From Acidobacteriota bacterium (lineage in GTDB: Bacteria; Acidobacteriota; Vicinamibacteria; Vicinamibacterales; UBA2999): a stretch of DNA of 23,676 bases. The DNA lies in assembly GCA_947478985.1 (NCBI GenBank), contig CANJYC010000005.1, positions 1 through 23,676 of the forward strand. The letters are read 5' to 3'. Each line of letters starts with the position of its first letter. The stretch's first letter is position 1. This document shows positions 1 through 6,071 of the stretch, piece by piece. A program made the position numbers and the translations under genes. The notes under the pieces are model-generated. The model was not told the DNA's origin. It saw nothing but the letters and a program-made list of their open reading frames with translations, and ran no database searches.

Positions 1-102
1 ACGGCGAAGCTCCCACGTGATGATGACCGTGGCAAGAGCCAGCGCGGCCGCGACGACACCCAATGACGCGACGAACAGTTTCGCGCGGAACCCGAGCGTC
101 AC
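1..102 (-). CDS. Sensor histidine kinase, N-terminal fragment (cut by window edge)
   Basis: Only the first 34 codons are in the window. They begin at a GTG whose bases overlap the stop of the upstream response regulator gene (GTGA overlap), with a GAGGAG ribosome binding site just ahead. The translation starts MTLGFRAKLFVASLGV and continues as a long hydrophobic stretch rich in V, A and L, as expected for the first membrane helix of a PhoR-type sensor kinase. The kinase identity is inferred from this helix and from the translational coupling to an OmpR/PhoB-family regulator. No catalytic domain is visible here. It probably senses an envelope or phosphate-related signal and phosphorylates the neighbouring regulator. 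Confidence 0.7.
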   Translation of the reverse strand, partial: MTLGFRAKLFVASLGVVAAALALATVIITWELRR

Positions 103-797
103 GTCTCCTCGCCGTCCGCCAGTTTGTAGCCGAACTGCTTGACCGTGACCAGTGCGTGGACGAGGGCCGGCAGCTTTTCGCGCAATCGCCGGACGTGCAC
201 GTCCACCGTACGCGTGCCGCCCGTATAGCGGTAGCCCCAGACGTCGCTGAGCAGCTGATCGCGCGACAGCACACGGCCCCGGCGCTCCATCAGGTACTGG
301 AGGAGCATGAACTCCTTGGCGGTCAGCCTCACATCGGCGCCCGCGCTCGTGACCGTGTGGCGCGAGAGGTCCATCACAATCTCGCCGCACTGGAGCGTCG
401 AGGCCGGCTGTTCGTGCCGGCGCGACCGCCGCATCAGGGCTTTCACGCGTGCCACCAGCTCGTTGGGACTGAATGGCTTGGCGACGTAGTCATCGGCGCC
501 GATCTCCAGCCCCATCACGCGGTCGGCTTCCTCGGTGCGCGCGGTCAGCATAATGATGGGCAGGGCGGCGGTCGCCGTGTCGGCGCGCAGGGCGCGGCAC
601 ACCTCGAGACCGCTGATCCCCGGCAGCATGACGTCCAGGATGACGACATCGACCGGCTGGCGGCGGGCGTACGCCAGCGCTTCGTCACCGGCGGCGGCGA
701 TGTGGGAATCCCATCCGGACTTCCGGCAGTAGTGGGCGATCAGCTCCGCGATATCGCGGTCATCTTCGGCGATGAGAATGGTCACGGGTGCAGGCAC
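99..797 (-). CDS. OmpR/PhoB-family response regulator
   Basis: This is a two-domain transcriptional regulator of 232 aa, the usual size for the family. Residues 6-120 form a receiver domain: acidic pair E11-D12-D13, phosphoacceptor D55 in VILDVMLPG, T85 in MLTAR and K107 in the AKPF motif. Residues about 133-228 form a winged-helix DNA-binding domain (LTAKEFMLLQYL, VDVHVRRLREKL, VKQFGYKL). The start is a GTG with no strong ribosome binding site; it lies 16 bp after the PiT gene, so it is probably cotranscribed. The histidine kinase follows with an overlapping start. The pit and DUF47 neighbours make a PhoB-like role in phosphate control likely, but this is inference from context, because receiver sequences alone do not distinguish PhoB from related regulators. 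Confidence 0.93.
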   Translation of the reverse strand: MPAPVTILIAEDDRDIAELIAHYCRKSGWDSHIAAAGDEALAYARRQPVDVVILDVMLPGISGLEVCRALRADTATAALPIIMLTARTEEADRVMGLEIGADDYVAKPFSPNELVARVKALMRRSRRHEQPASTLQCGEIVMDLSRHTVTSAGADVRLTAKEFMLLQYLMERRGRVLSRDQLLSDVWGYRYTGGTRTVDVHVRRLREKLPALVHALVTVKQFGYKLADGEET

Positions 798-813
798 ATT
801 GTGCCCGATCGCG

Positions 814-1818
814 CTACGCGGCGCCGACGAGCCTGCGGACGGCCTCGTAGGTCAGCGCGGCGATCAGCGCCGAGGCGGGGATGGTGAGAATCCATGCCCA
901 GATGATGCGCTGCGCCACGCCCCAGCGGACGGCGGACAGACGGTGCACGGAACCAACGCCGATGATCGCCCCGGTGATCGTGTGGGTGGTGCTGACGGGG
1001 ATGCCGTAACTGCTCGCGACAAAGAGGGTGATGGCCCCGGAGGTCTCGGCCGCGAAGCCGCCGAAGGGCTGGAGCTTGGTGATCCGGCTCCCCATGGTGT
1101 GGACGATACGCCAGCCGCCCGACAGTGTGCCGAGCCCGATCGCCGCGTGCGCCGCGAGGATGACCCACATGGGGATGTCGAAGGTATGCAGATAGCCGGC
1201 CGTGAACAGGACACCGGCGATGATGCCCATGGTCTTCTGGGCATCGTTGGTCCCGTGGCCGAGGCTGTAGAGCGCCGCCGAGAGCAACTGCAGGCGGCGG
1301 AACCACTTGTCGACACGTGACGGCGAGAAGCCCTTGAAGATCCAGAGCGACAGCACCGAGATCGCGAAGCCGAGGGTCATGCCCATCATCGGCGCCACGA
1401 TGATGAAGATGAGCGTCTTGGTCCAGCCCGAGACGATCAGGGCGCCGACGCCGGCCTTGGCGATCGCGGCCCCGGCATACCCCCCGACGAGCGCGTGTGA
1501 CGAACTCGTCGGCAGGCCGATGTACCAGGTAATCAGATCCCAGACGATGGCGCCGATCAGGCCGGAGAAGATGACCGCCGAGGTGACGACCGCGAGGTCG
1601 ATCATCCCGCTGCCCATCGTCTTGGCCACGGCGGTGCCGAAACCGAAGGCCGCGAGAAAGTTGAAGGCTGCGGCCCAGGCGACGGCCTTGCCCGGCGTGA
1701 GGACGCGCGTCGACACCACCGTGGCGATGGAGTTGGCGGCGTCGTGGAACCCGTTGATGTAGTCGAAGACCAGCGCGACCGCGATGAGCGCGATCACGAC
1801 GATGAGCCTGAGGTCCAT
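814..1818 (-). CDS. pit: PiT-family inorganic phosphate transporter
   Basis: This is an integral inner-membrane permease of 334 aa that in this family imports phosphate (often as a metal-phosphate complex) using the ion gradient. Both PiT repeat signatures are present: GFHDAANSIATVVSTR near residues 23-38 and GHGTNDAQKTMG near 190. About ten hydrophobic segments can be counted. The length fits the short PiT form without a large central loop. The ATG start lies 3 bp after the stop of the DUF47 gene, so the two are almost certainly translated from one mRNA, a pairing well known for Pit transporters. A two-component system follows 16 bp downstream. Sulfate transport is known for a few relatives, but the DUF47 partner and regulator favour phosphate. 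Confidence 0.95.
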   Translation of the reverse strand: MDLRLIVVIALIAVALVFDYINGFHDAANSIATVVSTRVLTPGKAVAWAAAFNFLAAFGFGTAVAKTMGSGMIDLAVVTSAVIFSGLIGAIVWDLITWYIGLPTSSSHALVGGYAGAAIAKAGVGALIVSGWTKTLIFIIVAPMMGMTLGFAISVLSLWIFKGFSPSRVDKWFRRLQLLSAALYSLGHGTNDAQKTMGIIAGVLFTAGYLHTFDIPMWVILAAHAAIGLGTLSGGWRIVHTMGSRITKLQPFGGFAAETSGAITLFVASSYGIPVSTTHTITGAIIGVGSVHRLSAVRWGVAQRIIWAWILTIPASALIAALTYEAVRRLVGAA

Positions 1819-1821
1819 ACG

Positions 1822-2442
1822 TCAGCCGTTCTTCACGATAACGCCTTCAATCAGGTTGGCGACGTCCTCGCATCGATCCGTGGCGCTTTCGAGCAGGTCG
1901 AAGATTTCCTTCCACTTCATGACCACGATGGGGTCGCGCTCCTGGTCGAACAGCTCGACAATCGCATCCTGATGGCAGCGGTCGGCCTCGTGCTCGAGTT
2001 GCTTGATCTGGGCGGCCAGCTCGAGCACACCCTTGCGTTTCTCCAGCGCGACGAGAGCCGCGGTCAGGCGGTCGACCGAGTCGACGATGATCTCGGTGAG
2101 GCGACGGGCGCCCTGGCGGACGACGGTGATCTTGTAGAGCCTGATGACGGCCGCCGCTGCGTCAATGGCGTCCATGATGTCGTCGAGCTCGCTGGCGAGC
2201 GCGTGAATGTCCTCGCGGTCGAGCGGGGTGACGAACGTGCGGTTCAGGCGGTCGATGATGGCCCGCGTCGTTCGATCGCAGGCGTGCTCAACCTCCTTGA
2301 TCTCTTCTGCCTTGGCCATGTCCGGGGCATCGCCGGCCAGCATCTGCTTCAAGGTGCGCGCACCGGTCCGGATCTGCTCGGACAGGGCGATAAACTCCTC
2401 GAAGAAGCGTTCGTCGCGGGGAATCAGACTGAAACGGGCCAT
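1822..2442 (-). CDS. DUF47 family PhoU-like protein, Pit accessory
   Basis: This 206 aa, all-helical cytoplasmic protein belongs to the DUF47/PhoU-like family, often called Pit accessory protein. It has no signal peptide. Acidic ExxxD-type motifs that bind metal clusters in PhoU proteins are visible: EVEHACDR near residue 50, ELDDIMDAID near 85, LEHEADR near 150 and ESATDRCED near 185. The start is an ATG with a good ribosome binding site (GAGAGG). It is the first gene of the block, directly upstream of pit, and the family is thought to modulate Pit activity or phosphate signalling. A candidate extended -10 element lies about 20 bp upstream of the start. Confidence 0.93.
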   Translation of the reverse strand: MARFSLIPRDERFFEEFIALSEQIRTGARTLKQMLAGDAPDMAKAEEIKEVEHACDRTTRAIIDRLNRTFVTPLDREDIHALASELDDIMDAIDAAAAVIRLYKITVVRQGARRLTEIIVDSVDRLTAALVALEKRKGVLELAAQIKQLEHEADRCHQDAIVELFDQERDPIVVMKWKEIFDLLESATDRCEDVANLIEGVIVKNG

Positions 2443-2463
2443 GTCACCTCTCGCAATCGGGAA

Positions 2464-2472
2464 ATCCTAGCA
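2464..2472 (-). promoter_or_regulatory. Candidate extended -10 promoter of the DUF47-pit operon
   Basis: Read on the minus strand the site is TGCTAGGAT, a TGn-extended -10 hexamer. It would start transcription about 15 bp upstream of the DUF47 ATG, leaving room for the GAGAGG ribosome binding site. No convincing -35 is seen, which is usual for extended -10 promoters. The same nonamer occurs upstream of the gene at 20263. Confidence 0.4.
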
Positions 2473-2501
2473 GACTTTTCTTGATCGCTACGACCATGCA
2501 G

Positions 2502-2517
2502 GGCCACCCGCGTGGCC
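2502..2517 (-). terminator. Perfect 6-bp hairpin downstream of the MFS gene
   Basis: GGCCAC (2502-2507) and GTGGCC (2512-2517) are perfect inverted repeats around a 4-nt loop. The hairpin lies about 30 bp after the MFS stop codon and upstream of the promoter of the next minus-strand gene, which fits a transcription end. There is no adjacent T-run, so an intrinsic terminator is uncertain. Confidence 0.35.
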
Positions 2518-2545
2518 GTGTCGCGGGTCGGGACGTGCGGCCTCG

Positions 2546-3784
2546 TCACAACTCCCGCACACCGTGGCTGTGCAGCAGGAACCATCCGGCGACGAGGCTG
2601 AGCAGCAGGCCGTTGACGCCGAGGACAACGGGCGCCGACACAAGGCTTGCCGTCCACCCGGCGGCGAGGCTGCCGAGCGGCATGCCGCCGCGGAACGCCA
2701 CCATGTAGATGCTCATCACACGCCCGCGCATCTCGTTGGGCGCGATGAGCTGCACGAGTGACGAGAGCATGGCGAAGCACATCACCATCGTCGTGCCGAT
2801 GCCGAACAGCAGCAGCTGGTTGATCCAGAGCACGCGCGTGATCGCGAACAGGACGACGAGCAGACCGAAGGTGGCCTGCAGGACCAGCGCCGTCGCGCCC
2901 ATGTGGCGGAACCGTCCCATCCAGGCCACGCACAGGGCCCCGGTGACGGCCCCGGCCCCGGCGCTCGCCATCAGGGTCGTGTACTGCGCCACGCCACCAT
3001 GGAACACGTTCTGGGCAAAGAGCGGCAGGAACGTCAGCACCGGTGTGCCGAGGAACGTCGTGGCGAAGGCGAGGATGGTGAGGCCGATGACGCCCGGCTG
3101 CGATCGCACATAGGCGAACCCGATCTTCAGCTCGTCCTGCATCCGTGACGGCGTCGTGGCTGGCACGTGGCGGATGCGGAGCGCGAGCAGAGCGGCGATG
3201 ACGGCGAGAAACGAGAGGCCGTTGAGCCCGAAGCACGCCGCCATGCCGAAGGCCGTGAGCGCCGCGCCCGCGAGCAGCGGGCCGACCACGCGCGCCAGAT
3301 TGAACTGGATCGAGTTGAGGGCGACGGCGTTGGGGAGATCCTGTTTCTCGACGAGCGAGGGCACCAGCGACTGGTGCGCGGGGCCGCCAAACGCCTGCGC
3401 GATCCCGGTGATGACCGAGAGCACGAGGATGTGCCAGATGCGGATGGCGTCCCAGTAGACGAGGGCCGCCAGGGTGAAGGCCGTGCCCATCTGGATGATC
3501 TGCGAGGTGATGAGCACGTGGCGGCGATCGCGCCGGTCGGCGACCACGCCGCCGATCAGGGTGAAGAGGATGATCGGCGCCTCGCCGAGGAACGATTCAA
3601 GGCCGAGGTAGAACGCGGACGCGGCGCCGGCGAGGGTGAGGATGAGCCAGTTCTGCGCCACTTCCTGCATCCAGGTGCCGATGCTGGAGGTGAAGGCACC
3701 CGACCAGAGGATGCGGAAGTCGCGATAGGTGAGAGCTGCCCCGAGACGTCGCCAGGGGGTCTGCTGCGCCGCCGGGGTACTCAA
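2546..3784 (-). CDS. MFS transporter (DHA3/EntS-like exporter)
   Basis: This is a 412 aa inner-membrane major facilitator protein with about twelve hydrophobic segments. The N-terminus LTYRDFRILWSGAFTSSIGTWMQEVAQNWLI is the typical opening of the MFS_3/EntS-like drug and siderophore exporter group. GGVVADRRDRRHVL is the conserved loop between helices 2 and 3, and the repeat in the second half, NEMRGRVMSIYMVAF, is also present. The start is a TTG; upstream in-frame stops and the absence of an in-frame ATG leave no better choice. The gene is divergent from imuA with only 65 bp between start codons, so it may share the palindromic operator there. The substrate cannot be read from the sequence. 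Confidence 0.88.
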   Translation of the reverse strand: MSTPAAQQTPWRRLGAALTYRDFRILWSGAFTSSIGTWMQEVAQNWLILTLAGAASAFYLGLESFLGEAPIILFTLIGGVVADRRDRRHVLITSQIIQMGTAFTLAALVYWDAIRIWHILVLSVITGIAQAFGGPAHQSLVPSLVEKQDLPNAVALNSIQFNLARVVGPLLAGAALTAFGMAACFGLNGLSFLAVIAALLALRIRHVPATTPSRMQDELKIGFAYVRSQPGVIGLTILAFATTFLGTPVLTFLPLFAQNVFHGGVAQYTTLMASAGAGAVTGALCVAWMGRFRHMGATALVLQATFGLLVVLFAITRVLWINQLLLFGIGTTMVMCFAMLSSLVQLIAPNEMRGRVMSIYMVAFRGGMPLGSLAAGWTASLVSAPVVLGVNGLLLSLVAGWFLLHSHGVREL

Positions 3785-3801
3785 CGCCGCGATCTTACTG
3801 C

Positions 3802-3830
3802 TTGCGCATTTGCCTTGGTTTCGCTATACA
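3802..3830 (+). promoter_or_regulatory. Sigma70-like promoter of imuA
   Basis: TTGCGC (3802-3807) and TATACA (3825-3830) are separated by exactly 17 bp. The predicted start near 3837 gives a leader of about 13 nt before the imuA ATG. The -10 sits between the first two half-sites of the inverted repeat described separately, so a bound repressor would block RNA polymerase. Confidence 0.55.
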
Positions 3831-3857
3831 TTCGCCTACAGGCGAATATATGGCGAA
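3820..3857. promoter_or_regulatory. Four-half-site inverted repeat, candidate SOS/LexA-type operator
   Basis: Half-sites TTCGC at 3820 and 3831 and GCGAA at 3842 and 3853 begin exactly 11 bp apart. The central perfect palindrome is TTCGCCTACAGGCGAA (3831-3846, 7-bp arms, 2-bp centre). The outer pair extends the symmetry so that about 16 of 19 arm positions match. The array covers the -10 element, the expected transcription start and the ATG of imuA. imuA-imuB-dnaE2 cassettes are commonly LexA-controlled, so a LexA-type repressor is the natural candidate, but the motif matches no LexA box I can name with certainty. Confidence 0.55.
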
Positions 3858-4602
3858 TACAGCACGAGCGGTTCTCGAATCAGCCCTTCGCGTCCGGAAG
3901 CTCGATCGGACGCTGACCACGGCGCTCCCGGCACTCGAGCGCACCGACCCCTCGGCCCTCGTGCCGACGGACGTCGCTGCGCTTGACGCCTGCCTGCGCG
4001 GCGGCCTGCCGCGCGGACAGCTCTGTGAGATTGCCGGTCCGCGATCGTCAGGGCGCCTGACGGTGCTCCTGCAGCTGATGGCGGCGGCGGTACGGCGAGG
4101 GGAGATCGTGGCCTTCGTGGACACCTTCGATCGCTTCGACGTGGCATCGGCCGTGGCGGCGGGGGTGGATCTCACCCGTGTGCTCTGGATTCGCGGCCAG
4201 TCCATCGCGCGGACGCAGGGTGCCGCGTCGGCTTCGCTCGAGCGCGCCATCGACCGCGCGCTCAAGTCACTCAACCTCGTGCTGCAGGCGGGTGGATTCG
4301 GGGTGGTCGCGATCGATCTCGCCGATGTGCCCCTGCCGGCACTCACGCGGATCCCGTTCACCACGTGGCTGCGCGTGCAGCGGACGATCGAGGGGAGTGA
4401 GACCGCCTGCGTGCTCGTCACCCCGGAACCGGTGGCGCGCAGCGCCGGCGGGCTCACGCTCACGCTTGGTGCCGAGGCGCAGTGGATAGGGGATGCGGAT
4501 CGCCGCCGCCGGCTGACCGGTCTCGATGTCTCGGCGCACGTGATGTCGCCGCGGCGACGTGTGGGAGGAGACGCGCATGTTCGGTGCACTCTTCGCGGCT
4601 GA
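3850..4602 (+). CDS. imuA: ImuA, RecA-like SOS mutagenesis protein
   Basis: This 250 aa RecA/SulA-like protein is the first gene of an imuA-imuB-dnaE2 cassette for damage-induced translesion synthesis. Residues 44-75 (ALDACLRGGLPRGQLCEIAGPRSSGR) match the RecA-family approach to the P-loop, but the Walker A lysine is an arginine (GPRSSGR), so ATP hydrolysis is doubtful; similar degeneration is known in ImuA proteins. IVAFVDTFDRFD and VLWIRGQ correspond to the next core strands. The ATG at 3850 is preferred over the in-frame TTG at 3802 because that TTG is the -35 element of the promoter. The 3' end overlaps imuB by 26 bp, which indicates translational coupling. Known ImuA proteins contact ImuB and RecA. 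Confidence 0.88.
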   Translation: MANTARAVLESALRVRKLDRTLTTALPALERTDPSALVPTDVAALDACLRGGLPRGQLCEIAGPRSSGRLTVLLQLMAAAVRRGEIVAFVDTFDRFDVASAVAAGVDLTRVLWIRGQSIARTQGAASASLERAIDRALKSLNLVLQAGGFGVVAIDLADVPLPALTRIPFTTWLRVQRTIEGSETACVLVTPEPVARSAGGLTLTLGAEAQWIGDADRRRRLTGLDVSAHVMSPRRRVGGDAHVRCTLRG

Positions 4603-6025
4603 GGGGAGTGACGCCGCCGTGTTGATGGCCGTCGCGCGGCAGTTCTCGCCGTACGTCGAGGCCTGCGGCACGCGCGAGGTGCTCCTCGACCTGAGCGGCC
4701 TGGAGCGGTTGCTCGGGGATGCACGGACCATTGCCGGCGAACTGCGGCGTACGGCCGCGGATCGTGGCCTGCGCGTGCGTCTGGCCCTGGCCGCCACGCG
4801 CACCGCCGCACGCCTGCTCGTCCATCACCGCGCGGGCATCACCATTGTGCCTCCGGGTGATGAGGCCTACGCACTGGCCGCGCTGCCGCTGGAACTGCTC
4901 ACCGTGCTCACGCAGCCTGAACAGAAGCCTGAGCGGGCACCCGATCCAGGCACACGCAGATCAGGTACACGTAGGCCAAATACACGCCGCGCCGGCGCAC
5001 TGAGCCTCGACACGCTTCGAGGCTGGGGATTGCGCACCATCGGTGAATTCGCCGCGCTGCCGCCGGACGAGGTCGCGGCGCGAATGGGGCAGGCCGGGGT
5101 CGGCTGGCAACGGCTCGCGTGGGGGGAAGACCCGCGTCCGCTGGTGCCGACGCTGCCTGAGGAGCGCTTCGAGCAGGCGCTCGATCTCGAGTGGCCGATC
5201 GAGGGACTGGAGCCGCTGTCGTTCGTGCTGGGCCGCCTGATGGAACCGCTCGAGGCCCACCTGGCGCGGCGCGATCGGGGGGCCGCCGTGCTGCACCTGC
5301 GGCTGCATCTGGTCAGGATGGCGGGCGCACCACCCATGGTGCACGAGCGATCGCTGCAGCTGCCGACGCCGATCCGCGATGCACGCACGCTGCGCTCGCT
5401 GGCGCTGCTCGATCTCGAATCGCATCCTCCGCCAGCGGCGATCGATCGGGTGGTCGTGGCCGTGGATCCCACACCCGGTCGCGTCATCCAGTTCTCGTTG
5501 CTGACGCGCCCGCTGCCGTCCCCCGAGCAGCTCTCGACGCTGATGGCGCGCCTCAACGCGTTGATGGGAGAAGGGCGCTGCGGCGCGCCGGCGGAGGTCG
5601 ATTCATGGAAGCCGGGCGCCTTCGCGATCACGGCTTTCGCGCCTGTGGCATCACCGGATGGTCTCGAAGTCTCCAGGCCTCGCGATGCCGGGCCCGTCAC
5701 CAATGGCGCGGGGGATGGAAGGGCAGAGGGCAGCGCTCCGCCGGCGGTGGCGCTCCGCCGGTTTCGCGTGCCCGTGCCCGCCCGTGTGAGCCTTGAAGCG
5801 GGCAAGCCCGCGCGCGTGACAACCGATCGGCGCGGGTTGAGCGGTGGCGGGGTCGAGATGTGCGCGGGTCCATGGCGGACGTCCGGAGCCTGGTGGGAGG
5901 AGTCGGCGCCGGGCACGTCATGGGATCGCGATGAGTGGGACGTGTCCTTGCGCGACGGGGGCACCTACCGCCTGTTCCGCGAGCGCACCGCGGACCACTG
6001 GTTCATCGACGGCATCGTTGACTAG
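4577..6025 (+). CDS. imuB: ImuB, inactive Y-family polymerase-like protein (short N-terminus)
   Basis: ImuB is the adaptor of the mutasome; it resembles Y-family polymerases but is catalytically dead and links the beta clamp to DnaE2. Recognisable parts are FSPYVEACGTREVLLDLSGLERLLG (residues about 24-48), the HhH-like LRTIGEFAALPPDEVAARMG, a little-finger-like middle region, and the ImuB C-terminus with SGAWWEES, WDRDEWDVSLRDGG and DHWFIDGIVD. The ATG at 4577 follows GGGAGGAG by 6 nt and is preferred over the in-frame GTG at 4559. The 482 aa protein opens only about 20 residues before the FSP motif, whereas typical ImuB proteins have about 70-90 residues there, so the first part of the palm appears missing. 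A degenerate pentapeptide repeat interrupts the region near residue 125. Confidence 0.87.
   Translation: MFGALFAAEGSDAAVLMAVARQFSPYVEACGTREVLLDLSGLERLLGDARTIAGELRRTAADRGLRVRLALAATRTAARLLVHHRAGITIVPPGDEAYALAALPLELLTVLTQPEQKPERAPDPGTRRSGTRRPNTRRAGALSLDTLRGWGLRTIGEFAALPPDEVAARMGQAGVGWQRLAWGEDPRPLVPTLPEERFEQALDLEWPIEGLEPLSFVLGRLMEPLEAHLARRDRGAAVLHLRLHLVRMAGAPPMVHERSLQLPTPIRDARTLRSLALLDLESHPPPAAIDRVVVAVDPTPGRVIQFSLLTRPLPSPEQLSTLMARLNALMGEGRCGAPAEVDSWKPGAFAITAFAPVASPDGLEVSRPRDAGPVTNGAGDGRAEGSAPPAVALRRFRVPVPARVSLEAGKPARVTTDRRGLSGGGVEMCAGPWRTSGAWWEESAPGTSWDRDEWDVSLRDGGTYRLFRERTADHWFIDGIVD
4949..4993 (+). repeat. Degenerate 15-bp tandem repeat inside imuB (3 copies)
   Basis: Three consecutive 15-bp units encode GTRRS, GTRRP and NTRRA. 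The common core is (G/A)(G/A)(C/T)ACACG followed by a purine-rich end. The repeat keeps the reading frame and lies between two conserved ImuB segments, so it reads as an insertion or expansion in a loop. Confidence 0.6.
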
Positions 6026-6050
6026 TGCGTGCACCGCCCACTACCTACCG

Positions 6051-6071
6051 CCTACTGACTACTGCCTACTG
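6051..6071 (+). repeat. 7-bp tandem repeat (M)CTACTG at the imuB-dnaE2 junction
   Basis: Units CCTACTG, ACTACTG and CCTACTG are tandem, preceded by the related CTACCTACCG. The last G is the first base of the dnaE2 GTG start, so the repeat occupies the position where a ribosome binding site would be. Related units end the pyrG gene at 17662-17675. Confidence 0.65.

Noticed and set aside
3802..3849. Upstream TTG start for imuA
   Set aside because: The TTG is the -35 hexamer of the imuA promoter, and the extra 16 residues would be encoded before the transcription start.
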